DNA of 64,000 nt from JBGPGW01 sp046349515 (GCA_046349515.1 JAXMCE010000001.1:186001-250000); one strand, 5' to 3'. Positions 25,161 through 33,927 are shown, counted from the first letter of the stretch. The notes: generated from the sequence alone by a model not told the origin. A program made the numbers and translations.

Positions 25161-26063
25161 ATGCCCGAGCTGCCGGACATCACGGTCTACATCGAATGCC
25201 TCGAGAAACGAGTCATCGGTCAGACGATTGAGGACATCCGCGTCGCGAGCCCGTTTCTCCTGCGGAGCGTCGACCCGCCGATTGCGCTCTTCAAGGGGCG
25301 GCGGGTCCGGGCGGTCCGGCGTCTCGGAAAGCGCATCGTCTTCGATTGCGGCGACGATCTCTTCCTCGTCCTCCATCTGATGATCGCGGGGCGCCTCCAC
25401 TGGCGCGCGCGGGGTGCCCCGCTCGCGCGCAAGGTCGGCCTCGCCGCGTTCGACTTCAGGGACGGCAGCCTCGTGCTGACCGAAGCCAGTCCCAAGAAGC
25501 GCGCTGCCCTCCACACGGCGCGCGGCCGCGCGGCGCTCGAGGCGCACGACCCGGGCGGGATCGAGACCCTCACCTGCTCGCTCGCCGAGTTCCGCGCGGC
25601 GCTCCTCGCCGAGAATCACACCTTGAAGCGCACGCTCACCGATCCGCGCGTCTTCAGCGGCATCGGCAACGCGTATTCGGACGAGATCCTCCACCGCGCG
25701 CGCCTCTCGCCGATCAAGATGACGCAGAACCTCGAGGACGACGAGATCGCGCGCCTCCACGAGGCGACGCGCGCGACGCTCGTCCATTGGGTCGACTTGC
25801 TGCGAAAACAGACGGGCGACGGCTTCCCCGAGAAGGTCACGGCGTTCCGGCCCGAGATGGCCGTGCATGGGCGCTACGGCAAGCCCTGCCCCGTCTGCGG
25901 CTCACCCGTCCAGCGCATCGTCCATGCCGAGAACGAGACCAACTACTGCGCGCGGTGCCAGACCGGCGGGCGCGTTCTCGCGGACCGCGCGCTCTCGCGC
26001 CTCCTCAAATCCGACTGGCCGCGCACGCTCGAGGAGATGGAGGAGCGCCGCCGCGGCGCCTGA
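25161..26063 (+). CDS. Fpg/Nei-family DNA glycosylase
   Basis: Base-excision repair bifunctional glycosylase/AP lyase, 300 residues. After Met removal the nucleophile Pro and the adjacent Glu are kept (PELPD; most Fpg proteins read PELPE). Lys57, the helix-two-turn-helix segment GIGNAYSDEIL (167-177) and a zinc finger with C243, C246, C263 and C266 are present. The residues around HLMIAGRLH match the damaged-base loop. It differs from standard MutM in the D of PELPD and the C-terminal extension, and belongs to a paralogous subgroup of uncertain lesion preference. Its place at the end of a catabolic run is probably incidental. Confidence 0.9.
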   Translation: MPELPDITVYIECLEKRVIGQTIEDIRVASPFLLRSVDPPIALFKGRRVRAVRRLGKRIVFDCGDDLFLVLHLMIAGRLHWRARGAPLARKVGLAAFDFRDGSLVLTEASPKKRAALHTARGRAALEAHDPGGIETLTCSLAEFRAALLAENHTLKRTLTDPRVFSGIGNAYSDEILHRARLSPIKMTQNLEDDEIARLHEATRATLVHWVDLLRKQTGDGFPEKVTAFRPEMAVHGRYGKPCPVCGSPVQRIVHAENETNYCARCQTGGRVLADRALSRLLKSDWPRTLEEMEERRRGA

Positions 26064-26090
26064 ACGACTGCGGCGCACTCCGCTCGCGCG

Positions 26091-27635
26091 TCAGGCGGAG
26101 GCACCCATCCGCGTCTCCTCGACGAACCGCTCGGTCGAATCGTCGATCGACCGGCTCGCGCGCCCGCGCGGCGCATGGACATAGGCCGCGCGCCGGCCGG
26201 CCGAGGTGGACGCATCGGGCGGCGCGGGCATGGCGTAACGCACCTCGCGCCCGTGGTCGGCCAGGAGCTTCCCCGGATCGTAGACGCCCTTGAAGCTCCA
26301 GAGACTCTTGAGGAAGTTCGTCTGCCCCCGCGCGAGGCAGCCCGCCACCATGTGGAAGACGTGCCGGAAGGCCGTCCAGCCCATGTGCTTCTTGTAGAGA
26401 AGCGTCTGCGTCTTCACGAGCTCGTCGTAGAACTCAGGGAGCGGCAGGCGCGTCGGCAGCACCGCGTGCTGGATGTCGTACAGGCGATAGTCGCGCGAGG
26501 TCAGGCGTCGCTCTTCGGTGCGCCAGCTCTCGGTTCCGGGATAGGGCGTGTTGACGCTGATGTTCACGACCTCCGGCACCTCCATGATCCACTGGCGGAC
26601 GACCTCGAAGCGCTCGTGGTCCCAGTCCGGATCGGCGATCAGGTTGACCGCGACCTTGATGTCGAGGGAGCGCGCGAATTCGAGGGCCTCGAAGTTCCGC
26701 CCGAGCGACACGCGCTTGCGGTACTTCTTGAGCCCCTCCTCGTCGATCGCCTCGAGGCCGAGGAACATGTACTGAATGCCGAGCGACTGCCAGAAGCGGA
26801 AGGCCTCCTTGTTCCGGAGCAGGACGTCACCGCGCGTCTCGAGGTAGTAGCGCTTCTTGATTCCCTTCCGCTCGATCGCCTCGCCGATCGCGAAGGCATG
26901 CTCGGCGTGGATGAAGGCCACGTCGTCGACGAGGAAGACGCCGGGCTCCCGGATCGATTCGAGATCGGCGATGATGTGGTCGGGACTCATGATCCGGTAG
27001 CTGCGGCCGTAGAAGGTCCAGGCGCTGCAGAACACGCAATCCCAGGGGCAGCCACGCGAGAACTCGATCGAGGCGCAGGGATCGAGCTCGCCGATGAAAT
27101 ACTTGCGCCGGTGACGCAAGCGATGCCGTGCCGGCCGCACGGCATCGAGACTCGCGACGAAGCCCGGCGGCGGTCCCTCGCCCTCGGCGCTCACGGCGCC
27201 AGGAACCTTGGCGAGCGCGCGCCTATCGTGCTCGACGGCCTCGAGAAGCGGCCCGATCGATGCCTCACCCTCGCCCTTGAGCACGCAGTCGATGGCGCCC
27301 TCGGCATGGGACAGAAAGTCGTCGGCCACGAAGGACGCGCTGTGTCCGCCGACGGCGATGAAGGCGCGCGCATGGTACGCCTTCGTCGCCTTCGCGAGAT
27401 CGATGATCTCCGGCACGTTGGCGAGATAGTTGCACGAGAAGGCGATGGCGTCGGGCCGCCAGTGGCGAACCAGCCGGTGATAGGCCGCCTGGCTTTCGAC
27501 CTGGAGATCGATGATCCGAACTTCGTGCCCGGCCGCTTCCGCCGCGGCCGCGACGAGTTCGAGGCCGAGCGGCTCGAGTCGCAGAAAGACCTTCGTGTAC
27601 ATGAGCGGTCCAGGATGGACGAAGAGAACATTCAT
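26091..27635 (-). CDS. hpnR: B12-binding radical SAM protein, HpnR-like hopanoid C-3 methylase
   Basis: Cobalamin-dependent radical SAM methyltransferase of about 514 residues. The N-terminal cobalamin domain starts FVHPGPLMYTKVFLRLEPLG, and the [4Fe-4S] motif is CPWDCVFC followed by SAWTFYGRSYR. The later segments FLVDDVAFIH, YYLETRGDVLLRN and FLGLEAIDEEG match what I know of HpnR, which adds the C-3 methyl group to hopanoids, more closely than HpnP or HpnJ. An extended C-terminus (after about 440) is unassigned. ATG 27635 directly follows a possible GTG at 27638; GGGAG lies upstream. No other hopanoid gene is in the window, as is common for hpnR. Confidence 0.72.
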   Translation of the reverse strand: MNVLFVHPGPLMYTKVFLRLEPLGLELVAAAAEAAGHEVRIIDLQVESQAAYHRLVRHWRPDAIAFSCNYLANVPEIIDLAKATKAYHARAFIAVGGHSASFVADDFLSHAEGAIDCVLKGEGEASIGPLLEAVEHDRRALAKVPGAVSAEGEGPPPGFVASLDAVRPARHRLRHRRKYFIGELDPCASIEFSRGCPWDCVFCSAWTFYGRSYRIMSPDHIIADLESIREPGVFLVDDVAFIHAEHAFAIGEAIERKGIKKRYYLETRGDVLLRNKEAFRFWQSLGIQYMFLGLEAIDEEGLKKYRKRVSLGRNFEALEFARSLDIKVAVNLIADPDWDHERFEVVRQWIMEVPEVVNISVNTPYPGTESWRTEERRLTSRDYRLYDIQHAVLPTRLPLPEFYDELVKTQTLLYKKHMGWTAFRHVFHMVAGCLARGQTNFLKSLWSFKGVYDPGKLLADHGREVRYAMPAPPDASTSAGRRAAYVHAPRGRASRSIDDSTERFVEETRMGASA

Positions 27636-27941
27636 CACATGGCTCCCGCGCGGCCCTACTCGCGGCCGCCGCTATCGATGGTCCCTCCCCGCCCCATACT
27701 GCGTCAGCGCGTCGATCCATCCAAGTCATTCCCGCCCGACAGCATGCGGCCAATCCCACACCGCGATGAGGGACATGCGAGGTGCGAGGCGATCGCGCGC
27801 GTCGTTCGTTGCCGAACGGCCGACCATCGCGACATCGCCACGACGTAATGCGCGGCGGATCACCCGATCAGCGCGCGTCAAAAAAACGAGAGGCGGGATC
27901 TCTCCCGCCTCTCATCATTCCGTCCGTACGGTGGATGCGAT
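27636..27941. other. Intergenic region with the terminator of the Gly-rich gene
   Basis: It holds the upstream region of the radical SAM gene and the terminator of the next minus-strand gene (27880-27913). I see no coding frame in it that I trust. Confidence 0.5.
27880..27913 (-). terminator. Rho-independent terminator of the His/Gly-rich gene
   Basis: On the minus strand the transcript forms an 11-base perfect stem, GAGAGGCGGGA with TCCCGCCTCTC around a 4-base loop, followed by seven U (A-run at 27880-27886). It sits 28 bases beyond the stop of the gene at 27942-28556. Confidence 0.88.
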
Positions 27942-28556
27942 CTAGCCGTGACCGCCACCATGGCCACCGCCACCTCCACCGCCGCCACCCGAGCCGCCGC
28001 CCGAACCACCGGACCCGCCGCCCGACCCGCCGCCGGACCCGCCGGATCCGCCGCCAGACCCGCCACCGGAACCACCCGAGCCACCAGAACCGCTGCCCGA
28101 GCCGCCGCGTCCACCGGACTCGCCGCGTCCACCGCTGTCACCGCGGCCGCCATTGTCGCCGCTGCCATCGCCGCGGCCGCTGTTGCCGACGCCCGCGACA
28201 TCGCCACCACGCCCGCGGCCACGGCCGCCCGCCTCGCCAGCCTCGTGGCCCGCGCCATCATCGCCGCCGCGCGCATGGCCCGCCTCATGGCCGGCTTCAT
28301 GCCCTGCCTCATGGCCCGCTTCGTGTCCGGCTTCATGACCGACTTCATGGCCCGCGCCGTCATCGGCACCGCCCCGGCCACGGCCGGAGACTCGTCCACC
28401 ATTGTCGGCGGCCTGTGCGTAGGCCGCCTTGAGCGACAGCGCGCCCGTGTCAGAATCGATCGAGAGCGGCAGGCCCGCAACGATCGCCAGGGACGACACG
28501 CCGGCGAAGAGACCGATCAGCCGCGCCGTCGTCTTTCGTTCCATCACAATTCTCAT
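27942..28556 (-). CDS. Secreted His/Glu-repeat and Gly/Ser-rich protein, family B
   Basis: A 204-residue exported low-complexity protein. After a helix (about 13-29) comes LPLSIDSDTGALSLKAAYA, the same pattern as in the 87-residue protein at 16562, then a likely cut after AYA. The mature part has eight tandem four-residue units, mostly GHEA (69-100, coded 28257-28352), an Arg/Gly/Asp stretch and a Gly/Ser tail of about 75 residues. The His-Glu repeat could bind metal ions. The ATG 28556 follows GAGGAGAG; a longer frame to 28595 has no such site. A strong terminator follows, so the gene is expressed alone. Its function is unknown. Confidence 0.78.
   Translation of the reverse strand: MRIVMERKTTARLIGLFAGVSSLAIVAGLPLSIDSDTGALSLKAAYAQAADNGGRVSGRGRGGADDGAGHEVGHEAGHEAGHEAGHEAGHEAGHARGGDDGAGHEAGEAGGRGRGRGGDVAGVGNSGRGDGSGDNGGRGDSGGRGESGGRGGSGSGSGGSGGSGGGSGGGSGGSGGGSGGGSGGSGGGSGGGGGGGGGHGGGHG
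28257..28352 (-). repeat. Eight in-frame 12-base repeats coding GHEA-type units
   Basis: The units read GHEV, six times GHEA, then GHAR, with third-base differences between copies. This indicates expansion under selection for the protein sequence rather than recent replication slippage. Confidence 0.85.
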
Positions 28557-28944
28557 CTCACTCTCCTCATTCAGGGTCGAAACCGAGCACGTCACCCGTG
28601 CTTGACCCCTTCATCGCAACCCCCGTGCCAGCCCGAGCGCGCGGCGCGAAGGATCATGCAAGCCCTTCCGCTGATGGAGAAAACGCGAAAAAGGGCATGA
28701 CCGGCCGAGCGCGAGCGCCCATCGCCGGTGGGGTCAGCGCCCCACCCGTCGCGCGATATGCCCCACCGTCCCGCTGGTCTCGGCGCTGGCGCGATCGAGA
28801 CCGTCGGCGCCGTCGCGTCATAGCCCCCTGCTATCAAAACGGGAGGAAAGCGGCATTTCCGTCGCGGGCCGGTTTTCACGATCCTCCGCTGCAACGCGGC
28901 CCACACCGAACCGCCGCAACCGCCAACGAGAAGGAAGAACTGCC
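28557..28944. other. Divergent promoter region
   Basis: 388 bases between the minus-strand Gly-rich gene and the plus-strand cupin gene. Both promoters must be here. I see no palindrome, riboswitch or small gene I can support. Confidence 0.5.
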
Positions 28945-29430
28945 ATGTCGCCCCGATCCATGATTGACCGAAGCCTGCGCCGCGTTGCGATCGCCGGAGC
29001 CGCCGCCGCGATGACGCTCGCCGCGTCCGCCGCGCTGGCCGGCCAGTGTCCCGCCGACAAAGTGATGCCCGATGCCGTCAAGTCCGGCGAAACCATGCCG
29101 AAGGACGTGACGGATACAGTGTTGGCTACGGTCGATCTCAGCAAAGAAGCGATTGCAGCGAACGACCGGCAGCTCCGCATGCGCCGGCTCGAGATCAAGC
29201 CGGGCGGCGTCGTGCCGTGGCACAACCATGCCGACCGGCCCGCCATCATCTACATCATCAAGGGCACGATCATCGAGCATGCGAGCAATTGCGCCGTGCC
29301 GATCGTCCACAAGGCGGGCGAGGTGTCGAAGGATGCGGGCCTTTCGCACTGGTGGAAGAACACCGGCAAGGAGACCGTGGTGCTCATCTCGGCCGACATC
29401 CTCCACGATCCTGCCGACAAGAACATGTGA
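28945..29430 (+). CDS. Secreted cupin domain protein
   Basis: A 161-residue exported single-cupin protein. A signal peptide (about 1-32, ending AALAG) is followed by a double-stranded beta-helix with the metal motif PWHNHADRPAIIYIIKG, in which the HxH and later residues could bind a metal ion, and a second motif ending HWWKNTG. Two cysteines (QCP and NCA) may form a disulfide. The role may be metal-dependent binding or an isomerase/dioxygenase-type reaction. The ATG follows AGAAGGAAG. The MFS gene starts 91 bases later and may be cotranscribed. Confidence 0.87.
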   Translation: MSPRSMIDRSLRRVAIAGAAAAMTLAASAALAGQCPADKVMPDAVKSGETMPKDVTDTVLATVDLSKEAIAANDRQLRMRRLEIKPGGVVPWHNHADRPAIIYIIKGTIIEHASNCAVPIVHKAGEVSKDAGLSHWWKNTGKETVVLISADILHDPADKNM

Positions 29431-29521
29431 GGCGCCGTCCCCCTCGGCGCGATCACCCGGGGCCTGACGCTTCCCCCCGAGCGTCGGGCCCCGCCCCCCT
29501 TTCCCTCTCGCGGAGCCGGTC

Positions 29522-30775
29522 ATGACCGCGTACCACGCCCCCACGGATCTCGCCGCCGCACGGCCGCGATCGCGCACGCGGCTTTTCCGGCTCCTCGTCG
29601 TCGGCATCACCGCGTTCCTCACGCTCGTCGACCTCTTCGCGACACAGGCGATATTGCCCACGCTCACCGCCGCCTACCACACGACGCCCGCCATGATGGG
29701 TTTTGCCGTCAATGCGAGCACGATGGGCATGGCCGCGGCCGGCATCGTCGTCGCCCTCTTCAGCCGGCACATCAACCGCCGCCTCGGCATCGCCGCGAGC
29801 CTCGCGCTTCTTTCCGTTCCGACCGCCCTCCTCGGGACGATGCCCGAGATCATGGTCTTCACCGTGCTTCGCGTGGCCCAGGGCGTCTTCATGTCCACGG
29901 CCTTCACGCTCACCATGGCCTATCTCGCCGAGGAGACGAGCGGGGAGGACACCGCCCGGGCGCTCGCCGCCTACATCACCGGCAACGTGGCCAGCAATCT
30001 TTTCGGCCGGCTCATGGCCGCGACGTTCGTCGATTTCCTGGGGCTCGCGCCCAACTTCTACGTGTTCGCGGCGCTCAACCTCGCGGGAGCCGTGCTGGTC
30101 GCCTTGAGTCTCAAGCGCTGCGCGCCGGCCGCGGGCGGGACGGTCCAGCGCTCGGCCCTTTCGGTCTGGGCCGAGCACTTTCGCAATCCGCCGCTGCGCG
30201 CGGCGTTCGCCATCGGCTTCATCATTCTCTTCGCGTTCATCGGCACCTTCACCTTCGTCAACTTCGTCCTCGCGCGCCCGCCCATCGCGCTCTCGCCCAT
30301 GTCGCTCGGCCTCGTCTATTTCGTCTTCCTGCCCTCGATCCTGACGACGCCGCTCGCGGGACACGCGGTCAAGCGGTTCGGAACGCGATCTGTTTTTTGG
30401 GGTGCGCTCGCCGTGGCGGCCGCGGGCCTGCCGCTCGTGCTGGCGGCGCATCTCGACGCTGTCCTCGCGGGCCTCGCGCTCATCGCCGTTGGCACGTTCT
30501 TCGCGCAGGCGGCCGCGACGGGTTTCGTCGGCCGCGCCGCGACGACCGACCGCGGGGCCGCGAGCGGGATTTATCTTGCCTGCTACTACCTCGGCGGACT
30601 CGCGGGCAGCGCGGTGCTGGGACCGGCGTTTGACCGCCTGGGCTGGAGCGCCTGCGTCGCCGGTATCGCGATCGCACTCGCGTTGGCCGGCGTGCTCGCG
30701 GTGCGTCTCGAGCTGCCGGCCATGGCCCACGCGCGCACGGGCGGATGCCGGACCGCTACTTCAACGCATTGCTGA
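29522..30775 (+). CDS. MFS transporter (YnfM/efflux-like)
   Basis: A 417-residue major facilitator with about 12 membrane helices. The first helix region reads VVGITAFLTLVDLFATQAILP, and the motif between helices 2 and 3 is FSRHINRRLG. This resembles the YnfM and arabinose-efflux-like group, in which substrates are mostly unassigned. Direction of transport cannot be read from the sequence. Its last 20 bases overlap the end of the convergent gene at 30756. Proximity to the cupin suggests a shared operon. Confidence 0.9.
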   Translation: MTAYHAPTDLAAARPRSRTRLFRLLVVGITAFLTLVDLFATQAILPTLTAAYHTTPAMMGFAVNASTMGMAAAGIVVALFSRHINRRLGIAASLALLSVPTALLGTMPEIMVFTVLRVAQGVFMSTAFTLTMAYLAEETSGEDTARALAAYITGNVASNLFGRLMAATFVDFLGLAPNFYVFAALNLAGAVLVALSLKRCAPAAGGTVQRSALSVWAEHFRNPPLRAAFAIGFIILFAFIGTFTFVNFVLARPPIALSPMSLGLVYFVFLPSILTTPLAGHAVKRFGTRSVFWGALAVAAAGLPLVLAAHLDAVLAGLALIAVGTFFAQAAATGFVGRAATTDRGAASGIYLACYYLGGLAGSAVLGPAFDRLGWSACVAGIAIALALAGVLAVRLELPAMAHARTGGCRTATSTHC

Positions 30776-31169
30776 TGAGATAAGCCGCGACGTCGGCCGG
30801 TTTCATCTTCTTGGCCAGCACCTCGCTGCTCTCGAGCGCGTGCTTCACCACCCAGTGGTTCTCCACATTGGTGATCTTGACCTTGAAGATGCCCTCGGCC
30901 CCCTGGATCTTCGGATAGTAGAGAGGATCGACAGGCTTCTCCTTGCGCCCGAGTCGCTCCCACATCTCCCGCTCGTCGACGCCGTCCGCCTCCTCCTGCT
31001 TGAGCAAGCGCCAGTCGTCGACGCCCGCATGGCGCGCCTCGTTGAGCGCGGCGATGGCGGCTTCGGCGCCATCCTCGGCAATGCCGACCTTGTAGAGATG
31101 CTTGGTCAAGCCCACATCCCCGCCCCATTCCGCGAGCGCCTTGCTGCTCGCGACATAAATCACGGCCAT
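30756..31169 (-). CDS. Conserved hypothetical protein, possible GIY-YIG-like fold
   Basis: A 137-residue soluble protein. It begins IYVASSKALAEWGGDVG and then LYKVGIAEDG, a layout like the first strands of the GIY-YIG/T5orf172 domain, but the later catalytic Arg and Glu positions are not evident, so an endonuclease call is not justified. I have seen similar hypothetical proteins in alphaproteobacteria, with the ending KPADVAAYLISNALK. It lies 19 bases downstream of the pcm gene on the same strand and probably shares its transcript. Confidence 0.75.
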   Translation of the reverse strand: MAVIYVASSKALAEWGGDVGLTKHLYKVGIAEDGAEAAIAALNEARHAGVDDWRLLKQEEADGVDEREMWERLGRKEKPVDPLYYPKIQGAEGIFKVKITNVENHWVVKHALESSEVLAKKMKPADVAAYLISNALK

Positions 31170-31188
31170 GCTCCTCCCCCGTTCGGCG

Positions 31189-31926
31189 CTAGGGTGCGCC
31201 GCCTTCCTCCAACGCCGAGAACCGGACCGGCAACAAATCCTTCATCGCAAGACGCCCGCTCGCGTCCTTGGTGACGAGCACGATCTTCTGCTCCTCGGGG
31301 ATGCCGCATGGGATCACCATGCGCCCGCCGGGCTTGAGTTGGGACAGAAGCGCGGGCGGAACGAGATCGGGCGCCGCGGCGACGATGATCTTGTCGAACG
31401 GCCCCTCGGCGGGGAGACCGAGGCGCCCGTCGCCGATGCGCACCTCGACGTTGCGGCAGCACGCGAGGCGCTTCACAGCGGCCTCCGCCAACTCCTCGAT
31501 GATCTCCACGGTGTAGACACGCTCGGCAAGCGCGGCCAGCACCGCCGCCTGATAGCCGAGGCCGGTGCCCACTTCGAGCACGCGATCGCCGGACTCGATC
31601 TCCAGAAGATCGATCATGAGCGCGACGATGAAGGGTTGCGAGATGGTCTTGCCGCAGCCGATCGGCAGGGGGCAATTGACATAGGCGAAGGGCTGCATCT
31701 CGACCGGCACGTAGTCGTGGCGCGGGACCGTCGCCATCGCCGCCATGACGCGCGGGTTGAGCGACGGCCGGTCGATCTCCCCGCTCACGAGGGTCGTGTG
31801 CGCGGCGATCTCGTCGACCATCTGGTGCCGCAGGAGGGCGAAGTGATCCTCAGGCGTCGTCGTCACGAGTGGGACCGTGTGCCGGTGTGAGGCCGTCTCA
31901 TCCTGTGCATCATACAGCAGAACCAT
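31189..31926 (-). CDS. pcm: Protein-L-isoaspartate O-methyltransferase
   Basis: Repairs isoaspartyl residues in aged proteins by S-adenosylmethionine-dependent methylation. The 245 residues carry the signature GKTISQPFIVALMIDLLE, the SAM-binding motif VLEVGTGLGYQAAVLA, and the strand VYTVEIIEELAE with the later GPFDKIIVAAAPDLVP. An N-terminal extension of about 25 residues precedes the usual start (PEDHFALLRHQMVDEI); a start within it is possible but I see no better ribosome site. The partner gene downstream is the unknown at 30756. Confidence 0.92.
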   Translation of the reverse strand: MVLLYDAQDETASHRHTVPLVTTTPEDHFALLRHQMVDEIAAHTTLVSGEIDRPSLNPRVMAAMATVPRHDYVPVEMQPFAYVNCPLPIGCGKTISQPFIVALMIDLLEIESGDRVLEVGTGLGYQAAVLAALAERVYTVEIIEELAEAAVKRLACCRNVEVRIGDGRLGLPAEGPFDKIIVAAAPDLVPPALLSQLKPGGRMVIPCGIPEEQKIVLVTKDASGRLAMKDLLPVRFSALEEGGAP

Positions 31927-31952
31927 CCCGCATGTGAGAAGCGCCGCGACGA

Positions 31953-32591
31953 TCAGCGAGGGCAGGTCGGCGGCGGAAGGTCAGGACTTTCGCGGACGAG
32001 GATGCGCCGCGGCAGGAAGCGCTCGTTCACGCGGCGAATCGAATAGTAGGTCTCGAGCGGATCGACATCCGCATTGGCGGTCACGAACAGAATGGACGTC
32101 GTATAGAAGTCGAGGAACACCGCGTGCACCGTCGTCGTCGGCTGGCGCCACACGATATCGGCCGAGCGCGGCGTGTCTTTCGTGTCGAGATCGATGCAGC
32201 GCGCGGCGGGCGGGCCGTAGCGGCCGCGCAAGGCGAAGAGCAGGTTGTTGTAGCCCTTGACCGACACGCGGGAACGGCGCAATTCGAGCAGGACCTGGCT
32301 CAGCCGGCCGGTCTCGCGGTCCATCTGGAAGAAGGCCGTGAAGGGCTCGCCGCCGATCATGACGTCGAAGACCGCGCGCTCGGCATAGGTCTGGCCGTAG
32401 TCGAGCCGGCCCTTGAGCGGCCGGATACGGCCCACGAGCGCGGCATCGAGCTCGGCCGTCGTCATCCCCCAATGGAGCCCTGGCCAGCCGGCGACGGCCC
32501 CCGTCTCGGCCGCGTCACTGGCCGTCGCCCACGACAGGACGACGACCGCGATCGCCAGGAGCCGAACGCACGGGAAGGCGCGCCATCCCAT
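31953..32591 (-). CDS. Secreted conserved hypothetical protein
   Basis: A 212-residue exported protein. A signal peptide (about 1-28, ending SDAAE) is followed by WPGLHWGMTTAELDAAL, a pattern seen in many small periplasmic proteins, and by alternating strands. There are few cysteines (ARCID near the middle and PTCPR at the C-terminus) that could pair. The start is ATG 32591 after GAGAGGGAAAG, which puts the signal peptide at the N-terminus; a longer in-frame reading to 32717 overlaps the divergent gene. It is followed by pcm at 27 bases. I do not recognise the family. Confidence 0.72.
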   Translation of the reverse strand: MGWRAFPCVRLLAIAVVVLSWATASDAAETGAVAGWPGLHWGMTTAELDAALVGRIRPLKGRLDYGQTYAERAVFDVMIGGEPFTAFFQMDRETGRLSQVLLELRRSRVSVKGYNNLLFALRGRYGPPAARCIDLDTKDTPRSADIVWRQPTTTVHAVFLDFYTTSILFVTANADVDPLETYYSIRRVNERFLPRRILVRESPDLPPPTCPR

Positions 32592-32698
32592 CGATGTCTT
32601 TCCCTCTCCCGCCGCGCTCGTCGACCGCCCGCCTCTCGACAGAGTCGCACGGTCGCTCCATTCTGGACGCTCGAGCAGAAGACGGCCAGGAGATCGCG

Positions 32699-33460
32699 AT
32701 GGACGGCTGGCGCGCACGGATCGGCTTCATCTGCCCCGATTCGGCCAAGAGGGATCACGATTATTTCCGCATGGCGCCCGAGGGCGTCACGGTCCACTTC
32801 ACGCGCGTCGCCTTCAGCGGCGATGGAACGCTTGCCGCCATCGGGGCCATGAGCAGCACGGACAACCTCGTCGCCGCGGCGCGCTTGCTGGCAGCGCTCG
32901 AGCCCCACTGCATTTCCTGGTCCGATACCTCGGGCAGCTTCATGTTCGGGGCGCGCGGCGACCGAGACCAAGTGGCGGCCATCGAAGCCGCGACCGGCAT
33001 TCCCGCCTCGACCACCTCGACGGGCGTGCTCGCGGCGTTGGCCGTGCTCGGCGCCAGGCGCATCGCCGTGGCCGCGCCTTATCTCGCCGAGGTGAGCGAC
33101 AGGATTCCCGAATTCCTCGCGGCGAACGGCGTCGAGACACTCTCGCTCCGCACCCTCGGCCTCGCCCATGAGCGGGAGATTTCGCGCGCGAGCAAGGAGG
33201 TGGTCTACCGCCTCGCGCGCGACGCGATGGTCGAGGGGGCCGAGGCACTCTTCGTCTCCTGCACGGATTTCTTCCCGATCGACCTCATCGAGCCGATCGA
33301 GCGCGATCTGGGCATCCCTGTGGTGACGGCGAACCAGGCGACGATGTGGCACGCCCTCAGGCGGGCCGGCATCCGCGACGGCGTCGCCGGTTTCGGCCGG
33401 CTCATGTCGCTCGATTGGAACGACGACACGGGCCCCTCGCAAGAGCGACGCATCGCCTGA
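32699..33460 (+). CDS. Maleate isomerase / arylmalonate decarboxylase-like protein
   Basis: A 253-residue member of the Asp/Glu racemase superfamily. Enzymes of this group use two cysteines; maleate isomerases read ACTSGS at the first and SCT at the second. Here the first reads SDTSGS (Cys replaced by Asp) while the second, VSCTDFFPI, is kept. One-cysteine members include arylmalonate decarboxylase, so a decarboxylase or lyase is more likely than an isomerase, and an inactive protein is possible. The ATG follows CCAGGAG; an earlier frame start at 32594 would overlap the divergent gene. It stands near unknowns, so no pathway is implied. Confidence 0.82.
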   Translation: MDGWRARIGFICPDSAKRDHDYFRMAPEGVTVHFTRVAFSGDGTLAAIGAMSSTDNLVAAARLLAALEPHCISWSDTSGSFMFGARGDRDQVAAIEAATGIPASTTSTGVLAALAVLGARRIAVAAPYLAEVSDRIPEFLAANGVETLSLRTLGLAHEREISRASKEVVYRLARDAMVEGAEALFVSCTDFFPIDLIEPIERDLGIPVVTANQATMWHALRRAGIRDGVAGFGRLMSLDWNDDTGPSQERRIA

Positions 33461-33609
33461 TCGAGGGCCATAAGGGGCCCCGGGCTTGCCGGACCGTCCC
33501 TGTCCTTGCGCCAGGTCAATGCTCCGGGCGGCCGTGCTCGGCTGTCTTCGGGCGACGCATCGACCGCAGGCACGACGCCAGCGGTGACGGGGGAACCGGA
33601 AGGCAGGCG

Positions 33610-33927
33610 ATGAAGGACATCTCGAGCCGCGCGGAAGTGGCACTCGACTATCCCGACAAGACCTACATCGGCATCTTCGAGCGGCACAGCCGCTACTCGG
33701 CCGGCTTCGACGACAAGGGAGTCGTCATCAAGCTCGAACACCCCGGCGAGGAGCGGAAGGTCGTGGACATCCATCTCGCCTACGCGCTGTTCGGCGACAT
33801 CCTCCACGATCTGGCCGCATCGAAAGACGCCCTCGCCCGGGTCGCCGAGGTCGAACGGAAGCACCTCGTCGAGGCCTTGAAGCGGGCCGCGCACGACCTC
33901 AACCAGCATTCGGGCAAGTCGAGATAG
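33610..33927 (+). CDS. Small conserved hypothetical protein (105 residues)
   Basis: I do not recognise the family. The product begins MKDISSRAEVALDYPDKTYIGIF and has a short beta-rich start (about 1-50) and a helical end (about 55-100) with no signal peptide or membrane helix. The pattern FERHSRYSAGFDD followed by a charged helical half suggests a small cytoplasmic binding protein. ATG 33610 follows AGGCAGG. The FrhB-family gene starts 76 bases later on the same strand; cotranscription is possible. Confidence 0.65.
   Translation: MKDISSRAEVALDYPDKTYIGIFERHSRYSAGFDDKGVVIKLEHPGEERKVVDIHLAYALFGDILHDLAASKDALARVAEVERKHLVEALKRAAHDLNQHSGKSR

Noticed and set aside
28257..28352. CRISPR or satellite interpretation of the 12-base repeats
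   Set aside because: They are in frame within a coding gene with signal peptide, ribosome site and terminator.
30756..31169. GIY-YIG endonuclease call
   Set aside because: Only the strand layout is similar; catalytic Arg and Glu positions cannot be placed.
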